Source of the DNA: Methylophilus sp. QUAN
Lineage (GTDB): Bacteria; Pseudomonadota; Gammaproteobacteria; Burkholderiales; Methylophilaceae
Assembly (NCBI RefSeq): GCF_015354445.1
Contig: NZ_JADKYT010000002.1
Location: 124,001-188,000 of the forward strand
DNA: 64,000 nucleotides
Direction of reading: 5' to 3'
A model generated the notes under the pieces. The model saw nothing but the letters and a program-made list of their open reading frames with translations. It had not been told where the DNA came from and did no database searches. The translations under genes were made by a program, and so were the position numbers. This document shows positions 1-9,063 of this stretch, in pieces; positions within the stretch are counted from its first letter, which is position 1, and each line of letters begins with the position of its first letter.

Positions 1-420
1 GGCGAAACTTTTGAAACCTTCAAGAGTGACAATCCTCAGGTACAAAAAAATATTGAGGCGGTCAGAGCAGGGTATCTGCCCAAAGCCAAAGATTACGAAA
101 TCTATCCCAATGTGTGGACTGGGCCTGCCTTGCATGGCTTTAACATCGTTGCGCCACTATCGGGTACGACGCTGGTCGGCAGCGCAAAGAATGTGGCGGC
201 CAGGATTAAAGAGTTTGAGGCAAATGGCACCCACGCCTTCATTTTGTCCGGCTGGCCATTAATTGAAGAGGCCCATCGCGTGGCCGATTTGCTGTTCCCG
301 CTTCTGGACCTGGATCATGGTTTTGAAGTGCCGGTGTTATCACCGGTGCGTAAAGAAAACTATCCATTGCGAGGCGTACGTCCGGAAGATGTTCATGTGA
401 ATCAGCAGGAGGCCGCGTAA
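1..420 (+). CDS. LLM class flavin-dependent oxidoreductase (SsuD-like), C-terminal part only
   Basis: The reading frame is open from the first base of the window to the TAA at 418-420, so the 5' part lies outside. The 139 visible residues match the C-terminal end of alkanesulfonate-monooxygenase-like LLM enzymes: a segment like 'LVGSAKNVAARIKEFEANG' followed by 'FILSGWPLIEEAHRVADLLFPLL', the usual family ending in which the barrel closes. Family knowledge: these enzymes use reduced FMN and O2, often to release sulfite from organosulfur compounds. The stop overlaps the ATG of the next gene by one base, which argues for one operon with the ABC importer downstream. Substrate cannot be told from this fragment. 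Confidence 0.85.
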   Translation, partial: GETFETFKSDNPQVQKNIEAVRAGYLPKAKDYEIYPNVWTGPALHGFNIVAPLSGTTLVGSAKNVAARIKEFEANGTHAFILSGWPLIEEAHRVADLLFPLLDLDHGFEVPVLSPVRKENYPLRGVRPEDVHVNQQEAA

Positions 421-2018
421 TGAGCAGCGAATTATCAAGAAGAGGCTTTCTCATCAGAGGCGCTGCCATTGGCGGTAGTTTGCTCTTGGGTGGAGGTTTG
501 CTATCTGGATGCAGAGATGAGCAGGCATCTACCGCTCAAGGCGTCTCTACGCAATCAAGTACACCAAAATATGGTGGCAGGCTACGCATGGGCATTATTG
601 ATGGCAGTAAGGCAGGGGATTTGGATGCGCATAAGCCTACCACTGCCAGTGCCATCATTCGTGGTTTTGCGTTGTACAGCAAACTGTGGGAATGGAGCGA
701 GCACATGACGCCAGACCTGGCGTTAGCTGAGGAAGTTGAAGTCAATGATGATGCGACATTGTGGACTATTCGTCTTAAAAAAGACCTGGAGTTTCATAAT
801 GGTAAAACCATTACCGCAGACGATCTGATTTTCTCAACCCGTCGGCTGTCCGACCCTGAACTGGCGTCGCCTTACTTAGGCTACGTGAAGTGGATTGATA
901 GGGATAACTTAGTCAAACTGGATGATCGTACCGTACAAATCCCGATTAGAGGTGGTACGGGATTACTCTCTTTACCAGATGCCTGGGTGAACTTTGGCGG
1001 CATTGTGCCAGTGGATTATCACCCAGTGACCAATCCCGTGGGAGCAGGACCGTTTAAGCTCAAAGAGTTTGTGCCTGGACAACGCTCTGTTTTTACCCGC
1101 TTCGCTAATTTCTACAAGTCTGGTCAGCCTTATCCAGATGAATTGGAGATTATTGATTTTAAAGATGAGTATGCACGTATTTCCGCGCTATTAAGCGGTC
1201 AGATTGATATGGCAAACGGCGTTGCGCCTGAGCAAGTCACTGCGCTCAATCGCAACCAAAATATCCAGGTCATTACCAATCAGACGCATGGTTTCCAATC
1301 GATAGATTTAAACCTGAGTGTGGAGCCTTTTAAAGATGACCGTGTAAGGCAGGCTTTCAGGTTAATGATTGATCGGCAAGAGGTGATTGATCGTGCGTTG
1401 GCAGGTCAGGGCAGAGTCGCTAATGATATTTACTCGCCTTTGGATCCCACTTTTAACAGCGCGATCCCACAACGGCCATATGACCCTGAGCAGGCGAGAT
1501 CACTCATTAAGCAGGCGGGCTATGAAGGGTTGACCGTGGAGCTCACCGTAGGGCCTGGACTTTCTGCTGTGGCCGGTGGTTCGCCAGTAGCGCAAGTGTT
1601 TGCCGCTCAAGCGAAAAAAGCTGGCGTGAATATTAAAATCAACCAGGTGGATGCGGCGACATTTGGTGGCCCTAAACGTGCAGATTGGCAATTGAGCTGC
1701 AATAGCAAACTGGGTGGTAGCTTTTTACATACAGCATCTACCGTGGACAGCTTTCTTTCCAGTGCCAATAAAACACATTTTGCAGATGAGCGGTTCGACA
1801 CCTTGTTCAGGCAGGCGATTTCTACCAAAGACCTTGAGAAGCGTACGCCTTTGGTCCATGAGGCACAGCAGATCCAGCATGACAAAGGTGGCTTAATCAT
1901 ATGGTCCTTTGTGAATACGCTGGACCTGGCTTCTCAATCTGTTGGCGGCCTGAAGCCCGAGCGTTCACATTTCCCAACCTGGCGTTTTGACAAGTTATGG
2001 CTCAATCAATCGGTGTAA
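420..2018 (+). CDS. Peptide/nickel-type ABC transporter substrate-binding lipoprotein (SBP_bac_5 family)
   Basis: A protein of 532 residues, the normal size for family 5 binding proteins. The N-terminus has a twin-arginine motif (SRRGFLIRG, about residues 6-14) before a hydrophobic stretch ending in a lipobox-like LLSGC (Cys about 31), so it is probably a Tat-exported, lipid-anchored periplasmic receptor. Typical family sequence follows: 'YGGRLRMGI', 'LAEEVEVNDDATLWTIRLKK', and 'FHNGKTITADDL' near residue 125. ATG overlaps the preceding stop (TAATG). It should deliver ligand to the two permeases that follow. Between two sets of LLM monooxygenase genes, the ligand is more likely an organosulfur compound or modified peptide than a plain dipeptide, but this is inference from neighbours. 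Confidence 0.9.
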   Translation: MSSELSRRGFLIRGAAIGGSLLLGGGLLSGCRDEQASTAQGVSTQSSTPKYGGRLRMGIIDGSKAGDLDAHKPTTASAIIRGFALYSKLWEWSEHMTPDLALAEEVEVNDDATLWTIRLKKDLEFHNGKTITADDLIFSTRRLSDPELASPYLGYVKWIDRDNLVKLDDRTVQIPIRGGTGLLSLPDAWVNFGGIVPVDYHPVTNPVGAGPFKLKEFVPGQRSVFTRFANFYKSGQPYPDELEIIDFKDEYARISALLSGQIDMANGVAPEQVTALNRNQNIQVITNQTHGFQSIDLNLSVEPFKDDRVRQAFRLMIDRQEVIDRALAGQGRVANDIYSPLDPTFNSAIPQRPYDPEQARSLIKQAGYEGLTVELTVGPGLSAVAGGSPVAQVFAAQAKKAGVNIKINQVDAATFGGPKRADWQLSCNSKLGGSFLHTASTVDSFLSSANKTHFADERFDTLFRQAISTKDLEKRTPLVHEAQQIQHDKGGLIIWSFVNTLDLASQSVGGLKPERSHFPTWRFDKLWLNQSV

Positions 2019-3133
2019 ATCAAGCTATGCAAAATCTAGAGCTCAAAGATTTCTCATCTGTGACGCCTGAACAGATCTCGTTGCCTGCAACTGCTGGCCC
2101 TATCGACCGAGGACTGGCAGAGGTGACAGAACACAGCAGCCCGTTGCCCAGTCATGTGCGCAAAAAGGGGATCATTTCTACCAATTTGTTAAAGTGGATA
2201 GCTAAACGTACGCTTTCAAGCATTCTTGGTTTGTTTGTCATTTCAATGCTGGTGTTTGTCGCCACCCAAGCACTGCCTTCCGACCCGGCACGCGTTATTC
2301 TGGGGCCGGAGGCTTCTGAAGAAGCAACTCAAATATTGCGTCATCAATTAGGGCTTGACCAGTCATTGGTGACGCAATATCTCCACTGGATAAAACCGGC
2401 TCTAGTGGGAGACTTTGGCATTTCAATCGACTCTAAGATGCCGGTGGTAAATCTCATTGCAGGTAAAGTAAAAAATACACTGATTTTATTGGGCTTGACA
2501 CTGTTGGTATTAATCCCTGCGGCGTTCACCATCGGTATTTATCTCGCTTTGCATAAAGATGCGTTATTGGATCGCCTGGCAATTTCGTTTCTGATTTTTG
2601 TGAAAGCGGTGCCCAGTTTTGCCATCGCTTATGGCCTGGTGATGTTGCTTTCAACCTTGGTGTTTAATATTTTTCCAGCGGTTTCCCTGATTCAAGCGAA
2701 CCAGTCTGTCTGGAGCCAGTTGCAGTTTATGGTACTGCCCATGCTCACCCTGGTGTTATCAAGCCTGCCTTACCTGGTGCGCCTGATCCGGGGCTCTTTA
2801 ATTGAGGTGCTGCAGTCAGACTTTATTATTTCCGCCCATTTAAGAGGCTTGAGTCGCACGCAAATCATCTGGAAATATGCCATTCCCAATGCAGTGATTC
2901 CTGCCATACAGGCGATTGCCTTAATTTCCAGTGTCCTCCTCGGCGGGGCATTGGTAGTGGAGGTCGTATTTGCTTATCCAGGGATAGGCAGCGCCTTAAA
3001 TGCCGCTGTGGATATTCGGGATATCCCAGTTATCCAGGCTGTGGTGGTGTTTTTGGCTTCGGGAGTGATGGTGATCAATCTGCTGGCGGATGTGGTGACC
3101 GTGTTATTAACACCCAAGCTCAGAACTGCCTGA
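1997..3133 (+). CDS. ABC transporter permease, DppB/OppB type
   Basis: The 378-residue protein is longer than usual because of about 65 hydrophilic residues before the first membrane helix. From 'WIAKRTLSSILGLFVISMLVFVATQALPSDPARVILG' onward it is a standard DppB-like permease with the binding-protein-dependent transport motif near 'LRGLSRTQIIWKYAIPNAVIP' (EAA loop). The ATG at 1997 lies 22 bases inside the preceding gene; an ATG at 2027 is an alternative and would shorten the N-terminal tail. Pairs with the DppC-like permease downstream to form the membrane channel. The tail has no recognised domain. Confidence 0.9.
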   Translation: MAQSIGVNQAMQNLELKDFSSVTPEQISLPATAGPIDRGLAEVTEHSSPLPSHVRKKGIISTNLLKWIAKRTLSSILGLFVISMLVFVATQALPSDPARVILGPEASEEATQILRHQLGLDQSLVTQYLHWIKPALVGDFGISIDSKMPVVNLIAGKVKNTLILLGLTLLVLIPAAFTIGIYLALHKDALLDRLAISFLIFVKAVPSFAIAYGLVMLLSTLVFNIFPAVSLIQANQSVWSQLQFMVLPMLTLVLSSLPYLVRLIRGSLIEVLQSDFIISAHLRGLSRTQIIWKYAIPNAVIPAIQAIALISSVLLGGALVVEVVFAYPGIGSALNAAVDIRDIPVIQAVVVFLASGVMVINLLADVVTVLLTPKLRTA

Positions 3134-3168
3134 ATTTCTGTTAACCAGATAGGTTGAAACATCACATC

Positions 3169-4020
3169 ATGCACGCAATCAAACAGTTTTTTTACTCAAA
3201 TAACAGCCAGATCAATGTCGGCTTGCTGCTGACGTCCTTGATCTTGCTTTTGGCAATATTGGGACCATGGCTAGCACCCTATGCCGCCCAGGAAATGGTG
3301 GATGCCAGATATAGCTTGCCACAAGCAGGGATCGCTTTAGGCACTGATTATCTCGGACAGGACGTATTTTCCAGGGTATTGCATGGCGGCATCTCTATCG
3401 TTTGGATGTCGATAGCCTCTGCATTGCTAGGCCTTGTGCTAGGAGTGGTTTTGGGCCTGGTGGCTGGCTTTTTTAAGGGGAGAGTTGATCAAGTCATTAT
3501 TTGGACAGCTGATATTTTCCTGGCATTCCCGCATCTTATTTTGGTATTGCTTGTTGTCTCGATGTTAGGCCGGGATAAATGGTTGATTGCAATTACCGTA
3601 GCGATTGCTTTTGTACCTGGTGTCATTCGTTTAACCAGGGGATTGGCACTGTCTATCTCAAAACATGAGTACATTGAAGTGGCGGAGATGATGGGCTATC
3701 CCCATCACCAAATCCTGTTGCGTGAAATCCTGCCTAACATTCTAACGCCGCTATTGATTCATCTGGGCACCATGCTGTCATGGTCGGTGGCCTTACTCTC
3801 GGGGCTGAGTTTTTTAGGCTATGGCGTGGCGCCACCCGAGGCTGACTGGGGATTGATGGTTAATGAGAACAAAGGTGGATTACAGATCCAACCCTTCTCC
3901 ATTCTTGTTCCGATTTTATTAATTGCACTCTTTGCCTTGGGCACTAACTTACTTGCTGAGGGCTTCGGAAGGAAGTTTTCCAGAATCAATGAATCCACTG
4001 AGGTCAGTGAGCATGCTTAA
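3169..4020 (+). CDS. ABC transporter permease, DppC/OppC type
   Basis: About 283 residues with an N-terminal membrane helix, the DppC signature 'LGTDYLGQDVFSRVLHGGISIVWMSIASALLG' and the EAA loop 'EYIEVAEMMGYPHHQILLREILPNILTPLL'. I chose ATG 3169 because an AGG lies about 15 bases upstream; an in-frame TTG at 3154 is possible and would add five residues. The gene follows the DppB-like permease after about 35 bases, and its 3' end overlaps the ATPase gene. Forms the second half of the importer channel. Confidence 0.88.
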   Translation: MHAIKQFFYSNNSQINVGLLLTSLILLLAILGPWLAPYAAQEMVDARYSLPQAGIALGTDYLGQDVFSRVLHGGISIVWMSIASALLGLVLGVVLGLVAGFFKGRVDQVIIWTADIFLAFPHLILVLLVVSMLGRDKWLIAITVAIAFVPGVIRLTRGLALSISKHEYIEVAEMMGYPHHQILLREILPNILTPLLIHLGTMLSWSVALLSGLSFLGYGVAPPEADWGLMVNENKGGLQIQPFSILVPILLIALFALGTNLLAEGFGRKFSRINESTEVSEHA

Positions 4021-5830
4021 TCAATTACATGTGCAGCCGCAGGCAAGCCTGGCGCTTGAGGTCAAAAACCTGGACGTCAGTTTGAACGATGGTACAGCGA
4101 TTGTTTCCGATATCAGTTTCACTGTATTGGCAGGGCAAATACTCGCGTTGGTTGGCGAGTCAGGTTCAGGAAAAACAACCATTGCAACTGCCTTGCTGGC
4201 GCATACGCGTCATGGCGCCAGAATTGTGCATGGCGAAGTCAATGTTGCAGGATTGAATGTCCTAAGACTGGATCAGGAGGCGTTACGCCAGGTGAGGGGA
4301 AAGCAGGTCAGTTATGTCCCGCAGAATCCGTCCACGGCCTTAAATCCACTGATCACTATCAGGTCCCATTTGGCGGATGTGCTGAGGTCGCACGAGCCTG
4401 GCTTGGATGTAGCCCAGCAACAGGCGAGTATCGTCAACGCTTTAAAAGAGGTAGAGCTTCCGCATGAGGATGCGTTTCTGCACCGCTATCCGCACCAGCT
4501 TTCTGGGGGGCAGCAGCAGCGGGTGTTGCTAGCACTCTCCTTTATCACTCGCCCCAGTGTGATCGTCCTGGATGAGCCAACCACGGCGTTGGATGTGACG
4601 ACTCAGGCCAAAGTATTGTTGACGGTTAAAAAATTATGCCAACACTATGGCGTTGCTGCGGTGTATGTATCGCATGACTTAGCCGTAGTGAAAAAAATCG
4701 CCGACCATGTGATTGTTTTATATGGTGGCCGCATTGCTGAAAAAGCCAGTGCGACTGCACTGTTTTCGCGGCCGCTTCATCCTTATAGCCAAGGTTTAAT
4801 CAACGCCATTCCTGATATTCATTTACATACGATTCCTGTGCCCATCATAGGCAATGCGCCTTCTTTGCAATCCAGGGGGGCAGGTTGTGTGTTTGAGCCC
4901 CGGTGCAAACGGGCCAAATTAGAGTGCAAAACCAGTATGCCAGCATTAGAGCCGCTGAGTGCGCGTGAGGATCATGCAGTTGCATGCATCAATCTCCCAG
5001 CACACGCACCTCAACTCAAAATCATTCGTTCGACTGGGCCCGCGAGCTCACGTGTCTTAGTCTTGGGCAGTCAACAACCATTATTGGAAGTGAAACATTT
5101 ATCCGCCAGTTTTGATGGCAAACAGGTATTGAAGGACATTTCATTTCATTTGAAAAAAGGTGAGTGCCTGGCCTTGGTGGGGGAGTCCGGCTCTGGCAAA
5201 ACGACGATTTCAAGAGCAATTGCGGGGCTCAATGCACAGGCGCTGGGAAGTTTGTATTTCAACGGTCAGGCATTGGCGCTTGCTGCAAGAGGGCGGTCTG
5301 CCGCGTTTAGCCATCAAATTCAGTATATTTTCCAGAATCCATACCAGTCACTCAACCCCAGGCAAACGGTGAGGCAGACCCTGTTAAATACCGTCCGCCA
5401 TTATTTTCCGTCAAAACTTAAAGATAGCCATGAAGTGGTTGCTGCCGCCTTGAAACGTGTCGCGCTTGATCCCCGCATCGCCGACAGCTTCCCCAAGGAG
5501 TTATCCGGCGGTGAGCTGCAACGGGTATCGATTGCACGGGCACTGGTATGTGAGCCCAGTTTGCTGATTTGCGACGAAATCACCTCTGCATTGGATGTTT
5601 CCGTACAGGCAGCCATTTTAGAGTTAATCAAGTCATTGCAGAGAAATGGGCTGGCGATCATTTTCGTCACCCACAATTTGGGCATTGTGCGTTCGATATC
5701 AGATCGTGTGCTGGTCTTGAAACATGGACGCATTGTGGAGTCAGGGGAGGTAGATACGTTGCTTGATCAGCCGCGCCAACCCTACACTAAGGAGTTAATT
5801 AACGATTCACCGTCAATCGTTGATATTTAA
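4013..5830 (+). CDS. ABC transporter ATP-binding protein with two fused nucleotide-binding domains (DppD-DppF type)
   Basis: A 605-residue protein joining two complete ATPase domains. The first has Walker A GESGSGKTT, signature LSGGQQQRV and Walker B 'VIVLDEPTTALD'; the second, after about residue 355, has GESGSGKTT, signature LSGGELQRV and 'LLICDEITSALD'. Between them is the oligopeptide-transporter C-terminal region with a Cys-rich stretch (CVFEPRCKRAKLEC) typical of this subfamily. The ATG at 4013 has a GTGAG just upstream and overlaps the permease stop by eight bases; in-frame starts at 3923 and 3989 lie deeper in the permease gene and are less likely. Powers uptake through the two upstream permeases. 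Confidence 0.9.
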   Translation: MLNQLHVQPQASLALEVKNLDVSLNDGTAIVSDISFTVLAGQILALVGESGSGKTTIATALLAHTRHGARIVHGEVNVAGLNVLRLDQEALRQVRGKQVSYVPQNPSTALNPLITIRSHLADVLRSHEPGLDVAQQQASIVNALKEVELPHEDAFLHRYPHQLSGGQQQRVLLALSFITRPSVIVLDEPTTALDVTTQAKVLLTVKKLCQHYGVAAVYVSHDLAVVKKIADHVIVLYGGRIAEKASATALFSRPLHPYSQGLINAIPDIHLHTIPVPIIGNAPSLQSRGAGCVFEPRCKRAKLECKTSMPALEPLSAREDHAVACINLPAHAPQLKIIRSTGPASSRVLVLGSQQPLLEVKHLSASFDGKQVLKDISFHLKKGECLALVGESGSGKTTISRAIAGLNAQALGSLYFNGQALALAARGRSAAFSHQIQYIFQNPYQSLNPRQTVRQTLLNTVRHYFPSKLKDSHEVVAAALKRVALDPRIADSFPKELSGGELQRVSIARALVCEPSLLICDEITSALDVSVQAAILELIKSLQRNGLAIIFVTHNLGIVRSISDRVLVLKHGRIVESGEVDTLLDQPRQPYTKELINDSPSIVDI

Positions 5831-5863
5831 TCATTAAATCAATATGTTGAAAGAGAGCGTGTC

Positions 5864-6958
5864 ATGCCGGTAGAGTTTGTTGGCGGGTTATTTCCCAGAA
5901 ATCAGTTAGCGCCTGTGGCGGCGAATAGGGGGAAAATTGACCTTGAGTATTTACGCGACCTTGCCAGGGCGCATGAGCAGGCGGATTTTGACCGGGTGCT
6001 GATAGCGAATGGTGGTGGCGACCCTATGTTTTTGGCAGCTTACGCGGCTGCACATACCGAAAAACTAGGATTTATGCTGGCACACCGACCTGCATTGGTT
6101 GCGCCCACGCTTGCGGCACGAGCGTATGCCACGCTGGATCATACGACAGGTGGCCGAATCCGGTTGCACACAGTCACCGGCCACGCGGCAGAGCCTGAAC
6201 ATGGTGAGAATCTGGTGGATAAGGCGGCCAGATATGAGCGTGCAGGCGAATACCTCGAGATTGTGAAAAAAACCTGGACCTCAGAGCAACCATTTGATTT
6301 TGAAGGCAAGTATTTTCAGATTAAAGGCGGCTTTTCGCCGATTAAGCCGGTACAACAACCACATATCCCTCTTTCGCTGGGAGGCTCTTCGGACGGGGCA
6401 TACCAGGTAGCGGTACAACATACGGATTTATATGCATTGTGGGCTGAACCTCTGGAGGATATTGCGGCACGCATTGGTAAATTGAATGCCTATGCAAAAG
6501 AAGCTGGCGTGGTTGCGCCCAGGGTGAGTATGTCGGTACGCCTGATTATTGGCGCGACAGAGGCATTGGCATGGGAAAAAGCCAACCATATTGTCGCTTC
6601 ATTAAAGCAACATTACCAGCCTAATCCATTCACCAGTGCCCGCGGCAATAGTGGTGGTGCCGAGCGACAGCTTGCTATTGCACAAAAAGGCGATGTGCAT
6701 GACAAAGCCCTGTTTATGGCCACTTCTACGGCCATTGGTGGCGGTACTGACTCGACCTCACTCGTTGGTACGCCAGAGACGATTATTGAATCCCTCCTGG
6801 CCTATTACGATCTTGGTGTGACGACTTTCCTGAACCGTGGTTATGACCCGTTATATGACGCGATTGACTATGGCCGCTACATTATTCCTGCTGTCAGGGA
6901 AGAGGTGCGTAAACGGGAAGCCGCCAAACAGGCTGCCACGAAAGTGGTTGGTTTATAG
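5864..6958 (+). CDS. LLM class flavin-dependent oxidoreductase (alkanesulfonate monooxygenase-like)
   Basis: A 364-residue TIM-barrel flavin enzyme of the SsuD/LLM group. Visible family features are 'HRPALVAPTLAARAYATLDHTTGGRIRLHTVTG' (substrate/FMN pocket region, about residues 74-106), 'AARYERAGEYLEIVKKTW' and 'GKYFQIKGGFSP'. ATG 5864 follows GAGAG by about six bases. It sits 33 bases after the ATPase gene, so it is probably cotranscribed with the importer. Likely uses FMNH2 from a separate reductase, and no reductase gene is visible here. The substrate is not readable from the sequence; a sulfonate or related organosulfur compound is the best guess from family and context. Confidence 0.87.
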   Translation: MPVEFVGGLFPRNQLAPVAANRGKIDLEYLRDLARAHEQADFDRVLIANGGGDPMFLAAYAAAHTEKLGFMLAHRPALVAPTLAARAYATLDHTTGGRIRLHTVTGHAAEPEHGENLVDKAARYERAGEYLEIVKKTWTSEQPFDFEGKYFQIKGGFSPIKPVQQPHIPLSLGGSSDGAYQVAVQHTDLYALWAEPLEDIAARIGKLNAYAKEAGVVAPRVSMSVRLIIGATEALAWEKANHIVASLKQHYQPNPFTSARGNSGGAERQLAIAQKGDVHDKALFMATSTAIGGGTDSTSLVGTPETIIESLLAYYDLGVTTFLNRGYDPLYDAIDYGRYIIPAVREEVRKREAAKQAATKVVGL

Positions 6959-6986
6959 ATCAAGTGGACAGGATAGAAAAATAAAC

Positions 6987-8147
6987 ATGAGTGATACTTT
7001 ATATTTCACGCGTTTACCTTTACATGGGGACACGCAATATTTGCCAGGAGATCCGAGAAATCGGGGTGACTGGCATAGAACGCCGGGTGAGGGTACAGGT
7101 GCCGTGTCTGAATTTGATGTTGAAGATGATTTTAGCTATATCGATTATTTATCGCAGATTGCGCGTGCAGCCGAAATCAACCGCTTTGATGGTGTGCTGA
7201 TGGTGAATGCACCCGGCGGTGAGGAGCCGTGGACGGTGTGCTCACTGCTGGCAAGGGAAACGCGGCGATTGAAATTTGTGTCGGCCTTTCAGCCATATCA
7301 TTTCTCCCCCTGGGCGGCCGTGCAAATGGCTGCCACCTACCAACGTGCCAGCCGCAATAGGTTGGTGTGGAATATTATCAACGGCGGTTCTGAAGTGGTG
7401 CAAAAGCAAGTGGGGGATAACATCTCACATGACGATCGTTATGAACGGGCCGATGAGTTTTTGCAAGTAGTGAAAGGCTACTGGAATAACGAATCATTTC
7501 ATTTTAGCGGTAAGTATTATTCAGCCGATGGTGGTGGCAGAAAGGGCGCGCACAAAAAAGCGGCTTTACCGCTGATCTGCACCGCCGGTTCGTCTATTCC
7601 GGCCCGTGAGTTTGGCGCTAAGCATGCAGATTATTATTTGATGCGTGCTGAAACCCCAGCTGAAATTTCTGCCCTGATTGCGGATGTCAAAAATAGAGCC
7701 AAACAATATGGCCGCGATAATATCCGTTTCGGGCTATCCATTGATGTGATTGCAAGAGCTACAGAAGAGGAAGCTTTTGCAGAGGCCAGAAGATTTTTTG
7801 ATGACGGGATTCAAACCAAAGCTGCCAAGTCGGTGGCTGCTCATGCCGGACTGCGCTCAGCAAGGCGTTTGAGTCATGAGTATGACTATTTGAGTGAAGA
7901 AGAAAAGCGCTTTGAAGATTTCTTTATTCACCCCAACGTCTGGTCTGGTTTTGGTTACATCGGCATTCCACCTGGTTGCGCGATTGTGGGCAGCTATCAA
8001 AACGTAGCGAAACGCATACAGGAATACCAAGACCTGGGTATTTCAATGTTCTTTCTGGCAGGTTATCCGCATCTGGAGGAAACCTACAGATTGGGCGAGC
8101 ATGTGTTGCCATTATTAAAGCGCAGGCAGCAGGTGACTGAGGATTGA
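6987..8147 (+). CDS. LLM class flavin-dependent oxidoreductase (SsuD-like), second complete copy
   Basis: 386 residues starting MSDTLYFTRLP at the ATG at 6987; an upstream in-frame ATG (6837) would overlap the previous gene by over 100 bases and is rejected. Family features: 'AFQPYHFSPWAAVQMAATYQRASRNRLVWNIINGG' (typical SsuD core), 'YERADEFLQVVKGYW', and the C-terminal 'IVGSYQNVAKRIQEYQDLGISMFFLAGYPHLEETYRLGEHVLPLL'. That last part resembles the fragment at 1-420, so the cluster holds at least two SsuD-like forms related to each other. Last gene before the terminator at 8213. Probably works with the preceding LLM enzyme on imported substrate. Confidence 0.87.
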   Translation: MSDTLYFTRLPLHGDTQYLPGDPRNRGDWHRTPGEGTGAVSEFDVEDDFSYIDYLSQIARAAEINRFDGVLMVNAPGGEEPWTVCSLLARETRRLKFVSAFQPYHFSPWAAVQMAATYQRASRNRLVWNIINGGSEVVQKQVGDNISHDDRYERADEFLQVVKGYWNNESFHFSGKYYSADGGGRKGAHKKAALPLICTAGSSIPAREFGAKHADYYLMRAETPAEISALIADVKNRAKQYGRDNIRFGLSIDVIARATEEEAFAEARRFFDDGIQTKAAKSVAAHAGLRSARRLSHEYDYLSEEEKRFEDFFIHPNVWSGFGYIGIPPGCAIVGSYQNVAKRIQEYQDLGISMFFLAGYPHLEETYRLGEHVLPLLKRRQQVTED

Positions 8148-8212
8148 ACGACCTGTCTCAGGAGTCTTTTGTTGCCAAGAGTAATCAGTGATGTGCCTGA
8201 GTCAACAAACAA

Positions 8213-8240
8213 GCCTGCCACTTTTGATGGCAGGCTTTTT
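8213..8240 (+). terminator. Rho-independent terminator of the ABC/LLM operon
   Basis: Perfect 8-bp stem GCCTGCCA / TGGCAGGC around a 7-base loop, followed directly by TTTTT. It lies 65 bases after the last LLM stop and separates the plus-strand operon from the convergent Tad locus. Confidence 0.85.
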
Positions 8241-8332
8241 GTTTGCAGCGTCTTGGGGGCTGCGAGTGATATTTGTGATACCAATCTCAACCTGCTGCAA
8301 AACGGAGTACGTTCGCGCTTGGCTACAAGCGA

Positions 8333-9043
8333 TTAGAGCAGCAGCGCCAGCGAGAGTAATTTCAATATCGCACTCAGCGCACCAGTGCCTGGTTTTTTGG
8401 CGGGTTGCGCGTCGACGGTGACCACTGCATCCGCTGGTGCATCAGGTGGGCTGGTTTGATATTCCAAGCCATAGATGTATTTACCTTTCTGTTGCAAGGT
8501 CGCTGGCGATGTGTGGGATGCGGCAGGCGCTTGTGCCATTACCAGTGGCTCACTTTTACCGGCGGCTACTGACATTTCAAGTAACGCCAGGTTGTTTTTG
8601 GCTTTGAGGTACTGACCATCCACGGCGATTGCGTCATGCAGGGCCTTTTCTGCATGGGCATAATCCTGTTTCTGCATATAGGCAAAGCCCAGGTTGTTAT
8701 AATTTTTGGCGCTGGGTTCAATGCTGACCAGTTGTTCCAGAGCCGCAATGGCTTCGTCGGTGCGATTGTGGCGCATGAGTAGCGCGCTTAAATGTTGCAG
8801 GCTGGCAATGTGTTGCGGCTCCATGTGCAACGCTTTTTGATAGGCGACCACCGCCATGTCGATGTTGTTGAGTCGTTCGTAATTCAGGCCTATCTGGTCG
8901 TAATCAGCGGCTGAGCTGGCTGAGACTAGTTCGATATTGCTGGTAGGCTTGATTTGGAACGAGGCCTGTTTTTCGTCACGGATCTGGTGGCTGCATCCCA
9001 GTGCCAGGAGTGAAGAAAAGATCACTATATAGGTTAAATGCAT
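8333..9043 (-). CDS. tadD: TPR lipoprotein, TadD-like pilus assembly factor
   Basis: 236 residues. The N-terminus is a lipoprotein signal (hydrophobic stretch ending LALGC, Cys about 17). Residues about 45-150 form tetratricopeptide-type helix pairs, for example 'YDQIGLNYERLNNIDMAVVAYQKALHMEP' and 'NNLGFAYMQKQDYAHAEKALHDAIAVD'. In Tad systems TadD is an outer-membrane lipoprotein needed for secretin assembly. The C-terminus ends in a hydrophobic stretch (LSAILKLLSLALLL), which is unusual. It is the last gene of the minus-strand tad run, 20 bases after tadC. A hairpin CGCTTG/CAAGCG follows at 8316-8331 without a clear T-run. Confidence 0.82.
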   Translation of the reverse strand: MHLTYIVIFSSLLALGCSHQIRDEKQASFQIKPTSNIELVSASSAADYDQIGLNYERLNNIDMAVVAYQKALHMEPQHIASLQHLSALLMRHNRTDEAIAALEQLVSIEPSAKNYNNLGFAYMQKQDYAHAEKALHDAIAVDGQYLKAKNNLALLEMSVAAGKSEPLVMAQAPAASHTSPATLQQKGKYIYGLEYQTSPPDAPADAVVTVDAQPAKKPGTGALSAILKLLSLALLL

Positions 9044-9063
9044 CGCAGCTTCCTCCTTACATG

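Noticed and set aside
6837-6986. Longer start for the second complete LLM enzyme
   Set aside because: Would overlap the previous gene by over 100 bases; ATG 6987 gives the normal N-terminus.
8316-8331. Hairpin after tadD as a terminator
   Set aside because: CGCTTG/CAAGCG stem is sound but lacks a following T-run, so I only mention it.
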